Assembly: GCA_013388635.1 (NCBI GenBank)
Contig: JACAEX010000059.1
Span: 1 to 39,312, forward strand
Length of the DNA stretch: 39,312 nucleotides
Reading direction: 5' to 3'
Source: Syntrophaceae bacterium
GTDB taxonomy: Bacteria; Desulfobacterota; BSN033; UBA1163
Each line of letters begins with the position of its first letter. The stretch's first letter is position 1. Below, piece by piece: positions 7,486 through 15,873 of this stretch. A program made the position numbers and the translations under genes. The notes below the pieces were generated by a model. That model was not told the origin of the DNA. It was given only the letters and a program-made list of their open reading frames with translations, and did no database searches.

Positions 7486-8642
7486 AGTTTTCTCCCTTCC
7501 AAGATGGCCTTCGATCTTTCCCTGGCCCACTGGTCTGCCTTCAGAATGTCTTCGACCGTGCGGACCGGTTTTACTTCATGGTCTTCCATCACCCTCCGGA
7601 GAAGGACGGGGACGTCCGTAAATCTGAGAGATCCCTCCAGGAAGGCGTTCACTGCAATCTCATTGGCCGCGTTGAGAATGGCGGGCATGGTCTCTCCGAT
7701 CTCAATGGAGCGATAAGCCAATTGCAGGCAGGGGAACCTTTCCGCATCCGGGGGGAAGAAGGTGAGTCCCCCGACCTGAGAGAGATCTAAGGGGGGAAGT
7801 TTCAAAGGGAGGCGATGAGGGAAAGAGAGGGCATAGGAGATCGGAATCCGCATATCCGCGATCCCCATCTGGGCAACGATCGATCCGTCAATATATTCCA
7901 CCATCGAATGGACGACACTCTGAGGATGGATCTGGACGACGATCTTTTCAACCGGGATATCGAAGAGCCAATGGGCCTCGATCACTTCCAGACCCTTGTT
8001 CATGAGGGAGGCGGAGTCGATCGTAATCTTTTTCCCCATCTCCCAGTGGGGGTGATTGAGGGCGTCGCTCACGGTCACATCACGGAGTCTGTGCAGGGGA
8101 AGGTTGAGGAAAGGGCCGCCGGATGCCGTGAGGATGAGGCGACGGACCTCGTCCTTCTGGTGGCCAAGCAGGGCCTGAAAGATGGCGCTGTGTTCGCTGT
8201 CCACGGGGAGGATGGGGACATGGTTTCGCCTCGCCTCCTCCATCATAATCTTTCCCGCCATCACCAGGGACTCCTTATTGGCCAGGGCAATCGCCTTTCC
8301 GGTTTTGATCGCCGAAAGGGTGGGGATGAGGCCCACCGCGCCCACGATGGCAGAGACCACCTGATTTACCTCAGGGTGGGTGGCCACCTGAATCAGTCCT
8401 TCTACTCCATGAACGATCTCAACCGACATACCGTTGAGTTCCCTTCGGAGGGCTTCTGATAATTCTTTATTGAGGACGGAGACCAGCTTCGGCCGAAATT
8501 GGAGGATCTGTTTCTTGAGGAGCTCGATATTGACACCGGCGGAGAGACTCACGACCTCGAATCTTTCTGGAAACTGGCCGACGATGTCCAGGGTGTTGAC
8601 GCCAATCGAGCCGGTTGATCCCAGGATGGCCAGACGTTTCAT
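7479..8642 (-). CDS. dxr: 1-deoxy-D-xylulose 5-phosphate reductoisomerase
   Basis: Dxr performs the NADPH-dependent rearrangement of DXP to MEP, the committed step of the non-mevalonate isoprenoid pathway. The 387-residue protein has the NADPH-binding loop GSTGSIG (8-14), the ALANKESLV segment, and the metal and substrate motifs LPVDSEHSAIFQ and SLMNKGLE. The order cdsA-dxr-rseP with overlapping ends is the standard bacterial arrangement. The start ATG overlaps the cdsA stop by 4 nt. Confidence 0.97.
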   Translation of the reverse strand: MKRLAILGSTGSIGVNTLDIVGQFPERFEVVSLSAGVNIELLKKQILQFRPKLVSVLNKELSEALRRELNGMSVEIVHGVEGLIQVATHPEVNQVVSAIVGAVGLIPTLSAIKTGKAIALANKESLVMAGKIMMEEARRNHVPILPVDSEHSAIFQALLGHQKDEVRRLILTASGGPFLNLPLHRLRDVTVSDALNHPHWEMGKKITIDSASLMNKGLEVIEAHWLFDIPVEKIVVQIHPQSVVHSMVEYIDGSIVAQMGIADMRIPISYALSFPHRLPLKLPPLDLSQVGGLTFFPPDAERFPCLQLAYRSIEIGETMPAILNAANEIAVNAFLEGSLRFTDVPVLLRRVMEDHEVKPVRTVEDILKADQWARERSKAILEGRKLC

Positions 8643-9457
8643 GGGGTCTCCTTCATCAGATAGAGGAGGGAGTAATGAAGGAAAGGGGCTGAGAAGAGGA
8701 AGCTGTCCAGTCGATCCAGCATGCCTCCATGGCCGGGGATGAGGGAGCCGGAGTCCTTGACCTGGGCACTTCGCTTTAACATCGACTCGGTGAAGTCTCC
8801 TGCCTGGCCCAGAAGCCCGATGCCGATCGCAAGAAAGATGGTGCTGCTCTTTGAAACTCGCGGGAGAAAGAGGGACGTAAAGACCAGGGCCGTAAGGACA
8901 GATCCACCGATTGCGCCCGCCAGCCCCTCACAGGTTTTCTTCGGACTGATCTTGGGATAGAGCTTATGCCTTCCGAGGAAGGAGCCTGTCAGGAAGGCAG
9001 AGATATCGCCTGCCCAAACTGTTGCGATCAGGAAGAGGACCCATTGCCTTCCGTCCGCCAGGTTTCGAATCAGGGAGATATGGGAGAGCAGAAAGCCTAT
9101 ATAAAAGATTCCAAAGAATGCGATTCCCACGCCGGAGATGGCTGACGAGAGATTTTTTGAAGTGACCATAAAGAGGATGGAGAGGCCGAGGAGGAGAAGA
9201 ACAAAAAAAGGGAAGACGATCCTCACATCTCCCCGTGAGATGAGCAAGGAGAGGATCAACCCGAGCGTGATGGGCATCCATCGTTCGACCCTGATGGAAT
9301 CCGGAAGGGCCAGTTTGTAAAACTCGCAGAGGCCCAAATAGGTGGCCAGAAGCACCATCAAGATCACGACACCGGGCGGTCCCATGGCAATGAGAAAGAT
9401 CAAGGGAGGCACGATGACGATCGCTGTCACGATCTTCCTTTTTTCGATACTTCCCAT
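8639..9457 (-). CDS. cdsA: phosphatidate cytidylyltransferase
   Basis: CdsA makes CDP-diacylglycerol from phosphatidate and CTP, supplying PssA encoded further downstream. The 272-residue protein has about eight hydrophobic helices. Near the C-terminus lies the family signature S-M-L-K-R...K-D-S-G-S-L-I-P-G-H-G-G-M-L-D-R-L-D, with the metal-binding aspartates. Its end overlaps dxr by 4 nt. It is separated from uppS by a 93-nt spacer with an inverted repeat. Confidence 0.96.
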   Translation of the reverse strand: MGSIEKRKIVTAIVIVPPLIFLIAMGPPGVVILMVLLATYLGLCEFYKLALPDSIRVERWMPITLGLILSLLISRGDVRIVFPFFVLLLLGLSILFMVTSKNLSSAISGVGIAFFGIFYIGFLLSHISLIRNLADGRQWVLFLIATVWAGDISAFLTGSFLGRHKLYPKISPKKTCEGLAGAIGGSVLTALVFTSLFLPRVSKSSTIFLAIGIGLLGQAGDFTESMLKRSAQVKDSGSLIPGHGGMLDRLDSFLFSAPFLHYSLLYLMKETP

Positions 9458-9466
9458 ACTCGCCCT

Positions 9467-9545
9467 TAGAAGTTTGGAGCAATTTGTTCGGAGGGTTCAA
9501 TGGTCAGCTCTGGTTCTTGACTCCGAACTCTGAACTCCGAACCCA
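9467..9545. repeat. inverted repeat between uppS and cdsA
   Basis: GTTCGGAGGGTTC on the left is mirrored by GAACTCCGAAC on the right, with further GTCAG/CTTGAC pairing inside. It is made of TTCGGAG/CTCCGAA words, like the spacer at 10655. Confidence 0.6.
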
Positions 9546-9550
9546 TAACT

Positions 9551-10294
9551 TTATTCCTCTCTCCCGTTGAGCTGCTCGCTCGTCAGCCCAAACCTCCTCT
9601 CCCTGGATTGATAATCTGCGATCGCCTTGAGAAGTTCCTTTCGATCAAAATCGGGCCAATGCGTCTCGGTGACATAGAGCTCCGTGTAAGCGATCTGCCA
9701 CAGAAGGAAGTTGGAGATGCGAAATTCGCCACTCGTCCGGATGAGAAGATCCGGGTCTGGGATTCCATGCGTCCACAGATACTGGGAGAATCGCTGGACG
9801 TTAATCTCCTCCGGTCTGACCCTCCCATTTTGGTAATCGGAAAGGATCTCCTGGACCGCATGGAGGATCTCTGAGCGCCCTCCGTAACTCAATGCCAGGT
9901 TGAGGATCATTCCGTCACAATGTCCCGTTTTCTTCATGGTTTCTCTCAAGGTATTCTGGACATCGAGCGGAAGGTCCTCCAATCTGCCAATGGCAGAGAG
10001 GCGGATGTTGTTCCGGATCATCTCCTCGGTCTCCTTGACAAGATATTCCTTGAGCAAAGCCATCAGCGCGGTCACCTCTTCCTTCGGCCTTCTCCAGTTC
10101 TCAACGGAAAAGGCGTACAGGGTCAGAACCTTGATCCCCAATTCGCGGCAGGCGGTGACGACCTCTCTGACGGCATCGACGCCCTTGATATGACCGCTGA
10201 TCCGGCTGAGGTTCTTCTTTTTCGCCCACCGGCCATTGCCATCCATGATGATCGCAATATGGTGAGGGAGCTTTTCGCGATCGATCTCTTTCAT
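9551..10294 (-). CDS. uppS: isoprenyl transferase (undecaprenyl diphosphate synthase)
   Basis: UppS extends FPP with isopentenyl units in cis to give the C55 carrier lipid for cell wall synthesis. The 247-residue protein has the signature HIAIIMDGNGRWAK with catalytic D18. It continues with RISGHIKGVDAVREVV, TLYAFSVENWRRP, and the C-terminal DLLIRTSGEFRISNFLLWQ. The position directly before cdsA is typical. The start ATG at 10294 has no strong ribosome binding site but matches the family N-terminus. Confidence 0.96.
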   Translation of the reverse strand: MKEIDREKLPHHIAIIMDGNGRWAKKKNLSRISGHIKGVDAVREVVTACRELGIKVLTLYAFSVENWRRPKEEVTALMALLKEYLVKETEEMIRNNIRLSAIGRLEDLPLDVQNTLRETMKKTGHCDGMILNLALSYGGRSEILHAVQEILSDYQNGRVRPEEINVQRFSQYLWTHGIPDPDLLIRTSGEFRISNFLLWQIAYTELYVTETHWPDFDRKELLKAIADYQSRERRFGLTSEQLNGREE

Positions 10295-10468
10295 CGTTCA
10301 AAGGATCTTTCCAAATGGTGCAGGGATGATGGGACCTGCGTCATGCATTAACGTTACCATATCAGGTATTGATTTTCAATGAGGCATCAGGGAGGATTGA
10401 TCAGATTGGAGAGAAGGGGGATGAGATGGGCTGGAGAGGGGCAGGAGACATCCCCTCCTCCTCCCTCT

Positions 10469-10636
10469 CTATTTTTCTATGATCGCTTCGACAGGACATA
10501 CCTCCGAACAGTTTCCACACTCCGTACATTTCTCCTCGTTGATCACATAAGGCTCGCCCTCTTCAATGGCTTCCGCAGGACATTCTTCAGCACACGTCCC
10601 GCACGCCACACACTCTTCCGTAATCACATAGGCCAC
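10469..10636 (-). CDS. small 2[4Fe-4S] ferredoxin
   Basis: This 55-residue protein has two CxxCxxCxxxCP clusters. They are C9-x2-C12-x2-C15-x3-C19-P, and the same pattern with C37-x2-C40-x2-C43-x3-C47-P. This is the classical clostridial-type ferredoxin carrying two [4Fe-4S] centres, an electron carrier in the cytoplasm. The start is GTG at 10636, preceded by AGGGGGTG at about 6 nt. The family N-terminus AYVITEEC supports this choice. It lies between frr and uppS on the same strand. Its electron partners cannot be told from the context; it may serve the late Fe-S enzymes of the isoprenoid pathway, but that is a guess. Confidence 0.93.
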   Translation of the reverse strand: MAYVITEECVACGTCAEECPAEAIEEGEPYVINEEKCTECGNCSEVCPVEAIIEK

Positions 10637-10654
10637 CGATATCACCCCCTTTTA

Positions 10655-10735
10655 GAACTCGGATTTCGGAATTCAAGTTTCGGCATCTGCGATCTCAGAT
10701 CCACGATCTATAATCGGGATTCGGAGCTTAGATTT
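10655..10735. repeat. phrase-like repeat between frr and the ferredoxin gene
   Basis: This spacer repeats the words CGGATTTCGG, GATCTCAGATC and CGGGATTCGG. These are related to those of 4962-5099. It forms only short imperfect pairings and appears non-coding. Confidence 0.5.
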
Positions 10736-11285
10736 CAAGGATCTCTTTCTCTTTCGCTGCCAGGATCTCATCCACTTTTTTAATGGATTTGTCTGTGGAG
10801 ACCTGAATTTTATCGATCCACTGCCGGAGTTGATCCTGAGAGATCTTCTTGTTCTTCTCCAGGGCCTTCAGTTGGTCGTTCGCCTCTCGACGGATGTTTC
10901 GGATCGCTACCTTGGCGGCTTCGGACATCTTCTTTACCACCTTGACCAGCTCTTTTCGGCGTTCCTCTGTCAGACGTGGAATGGTGATACGAATCAGTTT
11001 CCCATCACTTGCTGGCGTCAGGCCGAGTTCCGATTTGAGGATCGCCTTCTCAATCTCACCGATGATGGAGGTATCCCAAGGCTGGATGGTGATCAGCCTG
11101 GGCTCGGGGACAGACAGCGTGGCCACCTGGTGAAGAGGGGTGGACGTGCCGTAATAATCGATTCGAATGTCATCGAAAAGGGCCAGGGAGGCCCTGCCTG
11201 TCCTCACCTTGTTTAAGTCGGTCTTCAGGCTGGAAAGGGTCTTCTCCATCTTGGTCTCCGCCTCTTTAAAGATCTTCTCCTCCAT
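10728..11285 (-). CDS. frr: ribosome recycling factor
   Basis: Frr splits post-termination ribosomes together with EF-G. The 185-residue protein is full length and shows the family features. These are [21 protein letters not shown] at the N-terminus, then [20 protein letters not shown] and [19 protein letters not shown]. The C-terminal helical segment includes [12 protein letters not shown]. It starts 3 nt after pyrH, in the standard rpsB-tsf-pyrH-frr order. Confidence 0.97.
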   Translation of the reverse strand: MEEKIFKEAETKMEKTLSSLKTDLNKVRTGRASLALFDDIRIDYYGTSTPLHQVATLSVPEPRLITIQPWDTSIIGEIEKAILKSELGLTPASDGKLIRITIPRLTEERRKELVKVVKKMSEAAKVAIRNIRREANDQLKALEKNKKISQDQLRQWIDKIQVSTDKSIKKVDEILAAKEKEILEI

Positions 11286-11288
11286 CGT

Positions 11289-12005
11289 TCATCCTCTCAC
11301 TTTCGTTCCTGTTTTCTCTCCGGACACGACCCGTCGGATATTGCCTTTTTTCTTCAAGTTAAAGACGATGATAGGGATCTGATCCTCCATGCAGAGGGAG
11401 ATAGCAGTGGCATCCATGACCTTGAGCCTCTTCCTCAACACATCGAGATAGGTGAGTTCATCATACTTCCGAGCCCGTTTATTGAGCAGAGGATCTGCAT
11501 CATAGACGCCGTCTACCTTTGTCCCTTTGAGGATCACATCCGCCCCTATCTCCATCGCCCGAAGGGAAGCGGTCGTATCGGTGGTGAAGTAAGGGTTTCC
11601 TGTTCCGCCGGCAAAGATGACGACCCGACCCTTCTCGAGGTGCCGGATAGCCCGCCGCCGAATATAGGGTTCTGCAATCGCCCGCATCTCAATGGCTGTT
11701 TGAACTCGGGTATGGACATCGATCTTTTCCAGGGCATCCTGCAAGGCAAGGCCGTTGATCACCGTCGCCAACATCCCCATATAATCGGCTGAGGCGCGGT
11801 CCATCCCTTTTGCGCTTGCCGCGAGCCCCCGGAAGAGATTGCCCCCGCCGATGACGATGGCGACCTCCACCCCGAGGGCCTTCACCTCCTTGATCTCCTG
11901 GGCGATCTGACGAATCACCCTGGAATTAATTCCATAGCCTTCTTCGCCTGTCAAAACCTCGCCGCTGATCTTCAGGAGGATTCTTTTGTATCGGGCTCTC
12001 TTCAT
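11289..12005 (-). CDS. pyrH: uridylate kinase
   Basis: PyrH phosphorylates UMP to UDP for nucleic acid and sugar nucleotide synthesis. The 238-residue protein is of normal length. It has the amino-acid-kinase fold motifs [23 protein letters not shown], the [20 protein letters not shown] stretch and [16 protein letters not shown]. The start ATG at 12005 agrees with the family N-terminus. A 115-nt spacer separates it from tsf. Confidence 0.97.
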   Translation of the reverse strand: MKRARYKRILLKISGEVLTGEEGYGINSRVIRQIAQEIKEVKALGVEVAIVIGGGNLFRGLAASAKGMDRASADYMGMLATVINGLALQDALEKIDVHTRVQTAIEMRAIAEPYIRRRAIRHLEKGRVVIFAGGTGNPYFTTDTTASLRAMEIGADVILKGTKVDGVYDADPLLNKRARKYDELTYLDVLRKRLKVMDATAISLCMEDQIPIIVFNLKKKGNIRRVVSGEKTGTKVRG

Positions 12006-12120
12006 GGGGAGTTGAAGGTCTCTCTGTCAATCGACCGGTTCCAAATCCCGGTTCAATCCCACCTTAATTAAAGCCGCGGCCTGATCTTACCCTGTTTGAA
12101 ACCGTACCCCTTCAGCGGGG

Positions 12121-12759
12121 CTACTCCGTCGAGGGAGAGCCTGCAGGTTGTGATTTGGGCTGAAGTCCTTCGCCCAGTTGAAATCGGGCGAACCGGCGGA
12201 TGGTGATGTTCTCTCCGAGCTTGGCGATCATCGCATCCAGGACCTCCCTGACCGTCAGATCGGCATCCTTGAAATAGGTCTGTTCCAGGAGGCACACCTC
12301 GGAATAAAACCGCTCCATTTTGCCTTCGACAATCTTATCGATCACCTTTTCGGGTTTCCCCGCGTCTGCAGCCTGGGATCGATAGATTCTCCTTTCCCTC
12401 TCCAAGACCTCGGGTGGGACATCTTCCCTTCTGATGTACTGGGGATTTGTGGCGGCGATGTGCATGGCCATGTTCTTTACGAAGTTCTGGAAATCTTCTG
12501 TCTTGGCGACGAAATCGGTTTCACAGTTGACCTCCACCAGAACTCCCATCTTTCCACCGGCATGGATGTAGGAGGAGACCAGACCATCGGTGGCGATCCG
12601 GCCCGCCTTCTTGGCAGCGCTGGCCAGCCCCTTCCGCCTGAGATATTCGATGGCCGCCTCCATATCCCCACGGGCCTCCTGAAGGGCGGTTTTGCAATCG
12701 ATCACCCCAGCTCCTGTCCTCTGTCTCAGATCTTTTACCAGTTCGATGGAGATGTCCAT
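12121..12759 (-). CDS. tsf: elongation factor Ts
   Basis: EF-Ts exchanges GDP for GTP on EF-Tu. The 212-residue protein is the short form common outside the gammaproteobacteria. The N-terminal UBA-like domain reads VKDLRQRTGAGVIDCKTALQ, followed by the core VEVNCETDFVAKTEDF and the C-terminal ENITIRRFARFQLGEG. It begins 6 nt after rpsB and ends with a short basic and proline-rich tail. Confidence 0.97.
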   Translation of the reverse strand: MDISIELVKDLRQRTGAGVIDCKTALQEARGDMEAAIEYLRRKGLASAAKKAGRIATDGLVSSYIHAGGKMGVLVEVNCETDFVAKTEDFQNFVKNMAMHIAATNPQYIRREDVPPEVLERERRIYRSQAADAGKPEKVIDKIVEGKMERFYSEVCLLEQTYFKDADLTVREVLDAMIAKLGENITIRRFARFQLGEGLQPKSQPAGSPSTE

Positions 12760-12765
12760 TCCGTT

Positions 12766-13578
12766 CTATTCCTCCTCCATTTCCTCGATCACTTCTTCTG
12801 TCTCCTCTATTTCTTTCGAGACCTCTCCAGGCGGTTCGGCTGGTGCAGCTGTGATCCCCTCCTCTTTTGGCCCCTCCATCTGGAGCTGTTTTTCATAGAG
12901 CTGTCTGCCTTCAATGGCCGCATCCGCGATCTTCGTGGTGAAGAGCTGGATGGCCCGAATGGCGTCATCGTTGCCCGGGATGATGTGGTCTAATTCTTCC
13001 GGATTGCAGTTCGTGTCGACAATCCCGATAGAGGGGATGCCGATCTTTCGAGCCTCCCTGACCGCTATCTTCTCCTTCTTAGGATCGATCACAAAAATCG
13101 CCCCCGGGAGGCGGTCCATGTTCTTGATCCCTCCGAGGAATTTCTCCAATCGATTCCTCTCCTTCTCTAATTCCATGGCCTCCTTCTTGGGCAGGAGATT
13201 GTAAATCTCTTCATTTTTCATGGCCTCGAGTTTTTTCAGGCGGTCGATCGATCGCTTGATCGTCTGAAAATTGGTCAACATTCCTCCCAGCCATCGGTGA
13301 TTCACATAGAACATGTTACACCGAGTCGCCTGCTCCTGAATCGTCTCCTGGGCCTGTTTCTTGGTGCCGACGAAGAGGATATACTCTCCCCTGGCCACAG
13401 TATCCCGGACGAATTGATAGGCTTCTTTGAAAAGCTGGACGGTCTTCTGGAGATCGATGATGTAGATCCCGTTCCTCGCACCGAAGATGAAGGGTTTCAT
13501 CTTCGGATCCCAGCGTTTCGTCTCATGGCCAAAGTGGACCCCAGCCTCCAGAAGCTCTTTCATCGTTACCGTTGACAT
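12766..13578 (-). CDS. rpsB: 30S ribosomal protein S2
   Basis: S2 is a late-assembling small-subunit protein needed for S1 binding. The 270-residue protein has the family start [19 protein letters not shown], followed by [36 protein letters not shown] and [21 protein letters not shown]. The acidic C-terminal extension, rich in E and P, is common. It is the first gene of the long minus-strand cluster, with a likely promoter at 13637-13665. Confidence 0.97.
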   Translation of the reverse strand: MSTVTMKELLEAGVHFGHETKRWDPKMKPFIFGARNGIYIIDLQKTVQLFKEAYQFVRDTVARGEYILFVGTKKQAQETIQEQATRCNMFYVNHRWLGGMLTNFQTIKRSIDRLKKLEAMKNEEIYNLLPKKEAMELEKERNRLEKFLGGIKNMDRLPGAIFVIDPKKEKIAVREARKIGIPSIGIVDTNCNPEELDHIIPGNDDAIRAIQLFTTKIADAAIEGRQLYEKQLQMEGPKEEGITAAPAEPPGEVSKEIEETEEVIEEMEEE

Positions 13579-13636
13579 CGAGCCCCCCGTTTCTTTTCCA
13601 TTTTTCCCCCTTTAAACATGATAATTTAAACGAAAT

Positions 13637-13665
13637 TTTCTAACACATGATCGAATATTTTGCAA
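13637..13665 (-). promoter_or_regulatory. candidate sigma-70 promoter for rpsB
   Basis: On the minus strand TTGCAA (13665-13660) and TAGAAA (13642-13637) are 17 bp apart, about 60 nt before the rpsB start. A second weak candidate starts with TTGACA at 13709-13704. Confidence 0.45.
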
Positions 13666-13824
13666 GGGAAAAAATTCCCAAACCGTATTTGAGCTACTTG
13701 GCTTGTCAATACTGAGAAGAGATGGGAATCTAAAACGACCGGGAAAAGGTGGAGCAGGCGACTAAAAGTAAAAGGTGTTTGGAACCATTGCTGGAAGGCG
13801 ATTGGCAGAAGAGATTTATCTCAC

Positions 13825-14085
13825 CTAAGCATTTAAGGCGTTCGCAGGCTGTTCCTGGTGAACCAGCTCTTTCTCTCTTTTGCCCAGCACAAAGTGAACT
13901 TCTTGTTGGGAGGAAAGGGGTGGGGTATTACCATAACAAGTGGTGTAGGTTTCGAGCAGTATCCATCCCTCTTTGAGGAGCCTGTTCACCTCGGCCTCAG
14001 CATTTTGAGCACCCGGCCGGGTATATCCTGTGGTGACAATCCTGACTTCAACACAATCAGTCAAATCGATTCTATCCTTTTTCAT
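13825..14085 (-). CDS. 86-aa protein of unknown function, sigma-54 promoter upstream
   Basis: I do not recognise a characterised family. The 86-residue soluble protein begins MKKDRIDLTDCVEVRIVTTG. Its core AEAEVNRLLKEGWILLETY, followed by a late QEVHFVLGK, resembles the layout of DUF4177/DUF1737-type small proteins (a helix, a GW turn and a final beta strand). The ATG is preceded by GGAGGAG at 5 nt. A near-consensus -24/-12 promoter lies 36 nt upstream of the start (14120-14135), almost identical to that of the ZraP-like gene at 20275. It is therefore a likely target of the NtrC-type regulator encoded at 15874-17274. There is no signal peptide, so it probably acts in the cytoplasm. Confidence 0.75.
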   Translation of the reverse strand: MKKDRIDLTDCVEVRIVTTGYTRPGAQNAEAEVNRLLKEGWILLETYTTCYGNTPPLSSQQEVHFVLGKREKELVHQEQPANALNA

Positions 14086-14119
14086 CGATCCTCCTCCAGA
14101 AGGTAACGTATTAAGCTAA

Positions 14120-14135
14120 CGCAAGAACCATACCA
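14120..14135 (-). promoter_or_regulatory. sigma-54 (-24/-12) promoter of the 86-aa protein gene
   Basis: The minus-strand sequence TGGTATGGTTCTTGCG has GG and GC separated by exactly 10 bp, matching the TGGCAC-N5-TTGC consensus at all but one of the key positions. It differs from the promoter at 20319-20334 at only two bases. Confidence 0.8.
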
Positions 14136-14287
14136 TACCCTTTCCTTTTTTAACTTGTTGAAAGCAAAAGGAGATTTAGAAAGCCTGTTTCCAATTCAGG
14201 ATCTTAGATTGCCTATTTTTTTGCCATCTGCTTACTCATTTTCGATCCAATTGGAGAGATTGGAGAACGCAACAGAGGTCGAACTTC

Positions 14288-15040
14288 CTAAATGCTGGGA
14301 TGAGAGGAGACGAATCTTTTGAGGGTGAGGGCGTTCTTGACAGCAAAGCCATAGGCGTCATTGTTGAAATAGACAAATACGGTTTTGCCTTTCTTCCTCC
14401 AATCCCTGATTTTTTCAGACCATTCCCTTAACTCATTGTTGGAGTAGTTAGAGCCATAGAGCACCTCTCCTCCGTGGAAGCGGAGATAGGTAAAGTCCGA
14501 TGTCAAAACCTCCTTCAAAGGGAGGCCAGAGCCGTGTGCGATGCAGAGGCTGAATCCAAATTCCTCCAGTATCTGAAATGCCTCTTGGCAGAACCAGGAT
14601 TCGTCTCTGAACTCAAAGGCGTGGCGAAGGACCTTCGAACGGGGAAGCGTGGAGAGAAGGACACAGAACTCCTCCAACCTCTCCTTCTGGAACTTAAACC
14701 GGGGAGGAAGCTGCCAGAGGACCGCGCCTAACTTCTCTTTCAAGGCCGAGGCATGATCCAGAAGAAGGGAGAGGGGTTCCCTGCAATCCTTCAATCGTTT
14801 GACATGGGTGATGAACCGGCTCCCCTTGACGGCAAAGGAAAACCTCTTCGGTGTTCGTTTATACCAGCCTTCAAACATCTCCCTTCTGGGCAACCGATAG
14901 AAGGATACATTGAGCTCTACCGTGTCGAAGTATTCGGCATAGAATTCGAGCCACCTTTTCTGAGGGAGATCAGATGGGTAGAAGACCCCATTCCACCAAT
15001 GAGGATAATTATAGCCGCTTGTACCGATGAGAATCATCAT
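14288..15040 (-). CDS. DUF72 (YecE-like) TIM-barrel protein
   Basis: The 250-residue protein matches the DUF72 family. The N-terminus is ILIGTSGYNYPHWWNGVFYP, then YFDTVELNVSFYRLP, FSFAVKGSRFITH and LWQLPPRFKF. Late strands read FEFRDESWF and YLRFHG, and the end is FVYFNNDAYGFAVKNA. The family adopts a TIM-barrel fold; its reaction is not known to me. Two consecutive ATGs (15040 and 15037) fit the family N-terminus. An upstream in-frame TTG at 15055 is less likely. Confidence 0.9.
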   Translation of the reverse strand: MMILIGTSGYNYPHWWNGVFYPSDLPQKRWLEFYAEYFDTVELNVSFYRLPRREMFEGWYKRTPKRFSFAVKGSRFITHVKRLKDCREPLSLLLDHASALKEKLGAVLWQLPPRFKFQKERLEEFCVLLSTLPRSKVLRHAFEFRDESWFCQEAFQILEEFGFSLCIAHGSGLPLKEVLTSDFTYLRFHGGEVLYGSNYSNNELREWSEKIRDWRKKGKTVFVYFNNDAYGFAVKNALTLKRFVSSHPSI

Positions 15041-15046
15041 TGACCC

Positions 15047-15103
15047 AGGGCTCAAGGGTTGAAGAGTCTGTTTTATAAGATTTCTCTCGACCCTTGACCC
15101 CTA
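15047..15103. repeat. inverted repeat between rhomboid and DUF72 genes
   Basis: GGGCTCAAGGGTTGAAGAG pairs imperfectly with CTCTCGACCCTTGACCCC across a 17-nt AT-rich loop. No T-tract follows on the minus strand, so it is not a plain terminator. Confidence 0.6.
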
Positions 15104-15112
15104 AGTAACCTC

Positions 15113-15814
15113 CTAATGGTAATAGTCTCTATTCCCAGGCCCTTTTTGAGACCACCTCCGTTTATAATATTGCCGCCGAATCTTTTGCCGGATCAGGGGA
15201 TAAGCCATATAGAAAAAACCGAAGGCCAGCCCCCCGAGATGGGTGAGATGGGAAACGCCTCCTCCAGGGCCTTCGATCGAGGAGAAGAATTCGATCAGAC
15301 CGAAGAAGATGACGAAATATTTGGCGGGGATGGGGAAGAGGAAGTAGAGGTAGATGGGCCGATTGGGGAAGAGCCAACCGAAAGCGAAAAGGATGCCGTA
15401 GATCGCGCCCGAGGCCCCGATCACTGGGATGCGTTGATAGAGCGACGGGGTGAAGAGGACTGTGCAGATCCCCGCACCGATCCCGCAGAATAGAAAATAT
15501 CGGAGGAACCGCCGCGATCCCATATAATTTTCCAACTCTCCACCAAACATCCAGAGGGCAAGAAGATTGAAGAGGAGATGGAAAAGCCCGCCGTGAAGAA
15601 AGATGTAGGTAACCAATTGCCAGAGAAAATATTTCTTCCAGACGAAGGCAGGGACAAGGGCAAAGTAGTAGACCAGGTGGTAATGGTAGGTCTCGGGCAG
15701 GCCGACCTCTGTTAGTTTTTGGATCAGGTAGACCGTGACCAAGACAATGATCAGCTTCTTCATGATCGGCGTCAGCCCATATCCGAATGAGAACTGGTAA
15801 CGGTAATAGGTCAT
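15113..15814 (-). CDS. rhomboid family intramembrane serine protease
   Basis: The 233-residue protein has about six membrane helices and the full rhomboid active site. H79-x3-N83 lies in the motif LFHLLFNLLALWMFG, the nucleophile is S135 in GASGAIYG, and the histidine is H192 in HLTHLGGLAFG. Rhomboids cut membrane-anchored substrates within the bilayer. The start ATG at 15814 has GAGGAG 8 nt upstream. It follows the response regulator gene after 59 nt on the same strand, so it may be co-transcribed with the sensor operon. Confidence 0.93.
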   Translation of the reverse strand: MTYYRYQFSFGYGLTPIMKKLIIVLVTVYLIQKLTEVGLPETYHYHLVYYFALVPAFVWKKYFLWQLVTYIFLHGGLFHLLFNLLALWMFGGELENYMGSRRFLRYFLFCGIGAGICTVLFTPSLYQRIPVIGASGAIYGILFAFGWLFPNRPIYLYFLFPIPAKYFVIFFGLIEFFSSIEGPGGGVSHLTHLGGLAFGFFYMAYPLIRQKIRRQYYKRRWSQKGPGNRDYYH

Positions 15815-15873
15815 ATCAGACTCCTCTGAACTCTGATTTCAGATCTCGAAAGGTTTCGTCCCTCATCCTAATT

